NCBI GenBank assembly: GCA_964519585.1
Contig: CAZFIO010000024.1
Coordinates: forward strand, 1-17,786
DNA from: CAZFIO01 sp964519585
GTDB lineage: Bacteria; Bacillota; Clostridia; Tissierellales; Tissierellaceae
Length of the DNA stretch: 17,786 nucleotides
Direction of reading: 5' to 3'
In this document: one piece after another, positions 16,056 to 17,786 of the stretch
Layout of the letters: every line of letters starts with the position of its first letter
Position numbering within the stretch: position 1 is the first letter of the stretch
The notes under the pieces: model-generated
What the model was told of the DNA's origin: nothing
The model's input: the letters and a program-made list of their open reading frames with translations, nothing else
The model's database searches: none
Made by a program: the position numbers and the translations under genes

Positions 16056-16448
16056 GAATCTGAGTAGGCCATTTGGTTACGTGCATATTGCATGAGGAAA
16101 GTCCGTGCTCCATAGAGCAGGATGCTGGATAACGTCCAGTGGGGGTGACCCTAAGGAAAGTGCAACAGAGAGATACCGCCAGGCACTCAAATTTATAAAA
16201 AACATTATATTAAAAATATTTATGTATAAATTTGAGTGCCTGGTAAGGGTGGAAAGGTAAGGTAAGAGCTTACCAGCCTTTAGGCGACTAAAGGGCTATG
16301 TAAACCCCATCTGGAGCAAGACCAAGAAGGGACATATAAAGATGGTTGCTCGCTATCGTCCCAATGGTAGGTCGCATGAATTTATTGGTAACAATAAATC
16401 TAGATAGATGACCAAAGAGACAGAACACGGCTTATTGCTTACTCTTAT
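16056..16448 (+). ncRNA. rnpB: RNase P RNA (catalytic RNA, type A)
   Basis: This RNA removes the 5' leader from pre-tRNAs. Universal elements are present: GAGGAAAGTCC at 16094-16104, ACAGAGA near 16165, GGTAAGGGTGGAAAGG from 16242, GTAAACCCCATCTGGAGC near 16300, and AGACAGAACACGGCTTA to 16434 after AGATAGATGACC. P1 can form between GAGTAGGC (16062-16069) and GCTTACTC (16437-16444) with one G-U pair. The layout around GGAGCAAGACCAA and GGTAGGTCGC is that of ancestral type A, not the Bacillus type B; GGT at 16366-16368 probably binds the tRNA CCA end. P12 is a perfect 19-bp stem. Ends are estimated from P1 and the promoter. Confidence 0.95.
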
Positions 16449-16451
16449 CAT

Positions 16452-16487
16452 GGAACTTAAGGGGTTATTACCTTTAAGTTCCTTTTT
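16452..16487 (+). terminator. Intrinsic terminator of rnpB
   Basis: GGAACTTAAGGG (16452-16463) pairs with CCTTTAAGTTCC (16471-16482), 12 bp with one G-U, a 7-nt loop, and TTTTT at 16483-16487. It is a classic terminator just after the P1 strand of rnpB. Confidence 0.9.
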
Positions 16488-16498
16488 AGTGTTATAAT

Positions 16499-16507
16499 TG
16501 ATATAAT
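16499..16507 (+). promoter_or_regulatory. Extended -10 promoter for folD
   Basis: TG-A-TATAAT at 16499-16507 is a perfect extended -10 element; a second TATAAT lies at 16493-16498. No good -35 is seen, since that position falls within the rnpB terminator. The predicted start near 16514 gives a leader of about 35 nt to GTG 16549. Confidence 0.55.
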
Positions 16508-16548
16508 ATAGACAAAGAATTAAAAACATAAATGAGGAGGGTTTCACA

Positions 16549-17385
16549 GTGAAAATTTTAAAGGGTAAGGATGTTGCCCATACTATTAGGGAGCAGATTA
16601 AAAAGGATGTAGAAGGTTTAAAAAACCAGGGTAAACATCCAAAATTAGCCATTGTTAGATTAGGGTCAAATCCTGATGATATTTATTATGAAAATAGTAT
16701 CATCAAAAATTGTAAGGACCTAGGAATTGTCTCTGAGGTTTTTGAAAAAGACTTATCTATTAGTACAGAAAACCTAGTTGACCTACTTACAGAGTTAAAT
16801 AATGAAGAATCTATCTCTGGTATTTTGGTATTTAGGCCTTTACCAAAACATATTGATGAAAACATTATTAGGAATTCAGTTTCACCTGGAAAAGATGTAG
16901 ATTGCATGAACAGTTTAAATTTAGGAAAGATATTTGAGGGTGATATGACAGGTTTTGCCCCATGTACACCAAAGGCCGCTATGGAAATTTTAAAATATTA
17001 TGAAATCCCTATGGAGGGGAAAAATGCTGTTATTATTAATCGATCTACAGTGGTGGGAAAACCTTTGGCTATGATGCTTTTAGAAGAAAATGCAACTGTT
17101 ACTATATGCCACTCAAGAACTAGGGACCTAGAAAAAGTAGCTAAGGAAGCTGACATTGTTCTTACAGCTCTTGGTAGGGCAAAAATGTTTGGTCCAGAAT
17201 ATTTTCATAAGGAATCAATAATTATAGATATAGGCATGAGTCCAGATAGTCAAGGTAAAATGAGTGGAGATATTGATTATGATAAGGTTTACCAAGATGT
17301 TGCAGGAATTACACCTGTTCCTGGTGGGGTTGGTAGTGTTACAACCAGTATTTTACTTAAACAAGTTGTTGAAGCATGTAAATAA
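16549..17385 (+). CDS. folD: Methylenetetrahydrofolate dehydrogenase/cyclohydrolase-family protein FolD
   Basis: The 278-residue protein has the FolD fold: N-terminal folate domain with PKLAIVRLGSNPDD (31-44) and KDVDCMN (115-121), and a Rossmann domain with INRSTVVGKPLAMMLL (163-178) and CHSRT (187-191). It closes with ITPVPGGVGSVTTSIL (254-269). The family interconverts methylene-, methenyl- and formyl-tetrahydrofolate with NAD(P). By eye-alignment to E. coli FolD, Tyr50 is kept as Tyr47, but Lys54 falls on Ile51 and Gln98 on Phe96; Asp121 is kept as Asp118. The usual QLPLP is FRPLP. Loss of these residues would be expected to impair cyclohydrolase more than dehydrogenase. The start is GTG 16549 behind GAGGAGGG. 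It stands alone between two terminators. Confidence 0.93.
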   Translation: MKILKGKDVAHTIREQIKKDVEGLKNQGKHPKLAIVRLGSNPDDIYYENSIIKNCKDLGIVSEVFEKDLSISTENLVDLLTELNNEESISGILVFRPLPKHIDENIIRNSVSPGKDVDCMNSLNLGKIFEGDMTGFAPCTPKAAMEILKYYEIPMEGKNAVIINRSTVVGKPLAMMLLEENATVTICHSRTRDLEKVAKEADIVLTALGRAKMFGPEYFHKESIIIDIGMSPDSQGKMSGDIDYDKVYQDVAGITPVPGGVGSVTTSILLKQVVEACK

Positions 17386-17405
17386 AGGGTCATTTTGACC
17401 CTTTT
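17384..17405 (+). terminator. Intrinsic terminator of folD
   Basis: GGGTCA (17387-17392) pairs with TGACCC (17396-17401) over a 3-nt loop, flanked by AAA and TTTT, immediately after the folD stop. The following TTTT at 17402-17405 completes a compact terminator. Confidence 0.85.
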
Positions 17406-17439
17406 CCCATTTTTCTTACAAAAATAGTCATATTTCTAT

Positions 17440-17466
17440 GAAGGATTAAACTAATTTATGTAGAAT
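17440..17466 (+). promoter_or_regulatory. Sigma-H promoter for the spoIIA operon
   Basis: GAAGGATTA at 17440-17448, an 11-nt spacer and GTAGAAT at 17460-17466 match all fixed positions of RNAGGAWWW-N11/12-RNNGAAT. The spoIIA operon is a known sigma-H target in Bacillus. The predicted start near 17473 leaves about 26 nt before the spoIIAA start. Confidence 0.8.
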
Positions 17467-17498
17467 TATTCTTTAATACTTAAGGGAGGTGGGATGTT

Positions 17499-17786
17499 TT
17501 GGAGCTAAATACTAAAAAACATGGTTCTACTATAATCATACAATTATCTGGTGAGCTGGATCACCATACAAGTGAAATGGTCAGATATAGGATAGATAGG
17601 TCCTACAAGGAAGGAGAAAGCCTTAATATTATTTTGGATTTAAGGAATGTTAGTTTTATGGATAGTTCTGGTATAGGCCTGATCATGGGTAGGTTTCAAA
17701 AAGTAAAATCGAAGAATGGGAGCCTACTAATTGTCAGTGACAGTAAATACGTAAACAGGATACTAGATATGTCAGGCTTACTTATG
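17499..17786 (+). CDS. spoIIAA: Anti-sigma F factor antagonist SpoIIAA (3' end outside the window)
   Basis: The first 96 residues of a STAS-domain protein are visible, ending at the window edge; the family length is about 117, so some 15-20 residues are missing. The signature FMDSSGIGLIMGR (from about residue 53) contains the Ser phosphorylated by SpoIIAB. QLSGELDHHTSE lies near the N-terminus and DMSGL near the end. Dephosphorylated SpoIIAA binds SpoIIAB and frees sigma F in the forespore. The start is TTG 17499, with GGGAGGTGGG at 17484-17493; the ATG at 17494 runs into a stop after four codons. spoIIAB and sigF are expected downstream, beyond the window. Confidence 0.93.
   Translation, partial: MELNTKKHGSTIIIQLSGELDHHTSEMVRYRIDRSYKEGESLNIILDLRNVSFMDSSGIGLIMGRFQKVKSKNGSLLIVSDSKYVNRILDMSGLLM

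Noticed and set aside
17494..17508. ATG before spoIIAA
   Set aside because: It runs into a stop after four codons; the TTG at 17499 opens the SpoIIAA frame.
1..17786. Search for CRISPR repeats, insertion sequences, tRNAs, phage or defence genes
   Set aside because: No regularly spaced repeats, transposase motifs, tRNA cloverleaf or horizontally acquired-looking cluster was seen; all genes belong to conserved core families.

Overview
This window is an AT-rich stretch of core chromosome from a low-GC, spore-forming Firmicute, most likely a clostridium-like anaerobe (Clostridia/Tissierellia; I cannot name the genus). The gene order yqfD-phoH-ybeY-dgkA-cdd-era-recO, glyQS-ppsR, dnaG-sigA-trmK-nif3 resembles the Bacillus/Clostridium layout. 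YqfD and SpoIIAA point to endospore formation. All genes lie on the + strand. I see no mobile element, CRISPR array, tRNA or phage gene.

Region 1 (1-5327) is a tight operon entered part-way through yqfD. It continues with phoH, ybeY (rRNA maturation), a fused DgkA-PAP2 lipid kinase/phosphatase, cdd, era (30S assembly GTPase) and recO (recombination mediator). Most junctions are 0-20 nt or overlap. The HD-domain gene pgpH/yqfF, often found between phoH and ybeY, is absent.

Region 2 (5328-9625) holds a 229-nt gap with a candidate promoter but no visible T-box. It is followed by glyQ and glyS (two-subunit glycyl-tRNA synthetase, overlapping by 8 nt) and ppsR (PEP synthase/PPDK regulatory kinase-phosphorylase). 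A 250-nt intergenic region then carries a large inverted repeat/terminator and a sigma-H-like promoter.

Region 3 (9626-15991) holds dgt (HD-type dNTP triphosphohydrolase), dnaG (primase), sigA (main sigma factor), trmK (tRNA m1A22 methyltransferase), a short Nif3-family protein and a coiled-coil/zinc-ribbon protein. dgt has an anomalous start: its conserved N-terminus lies upstream of the first ATG and next to a run of seven A's.

Region 4 (15992-17786) holds rnpB (RNase P RNA, type A architecture, with a very long P12 helix) with its own promoter and terminator, then folD with a promoter and terminator, then a sigma-H promoter and the start of spoIIAA, cut by the window end.

The main regulatory observation is that three sites, upstream of dgt, dnaG and spoIIAA, share one layout: RNAGGAWWW, 11 nt, then GTnGAA(T/C). 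This matches the Spo0H (sigma-H) consensus. The sites also share TTATGT leading into the -10 element. This suggests that DNA precursor control, primase/sigA and the sigma-F anti-anti-sigma factor are switched on together at the start of sporulation. I found no undescribed defence or mobile system; the points of interest are regulatory and enzymological (dgt start, divergent FolD catalytic residues, DgkA-PAP2 fusion, rnpB P12).
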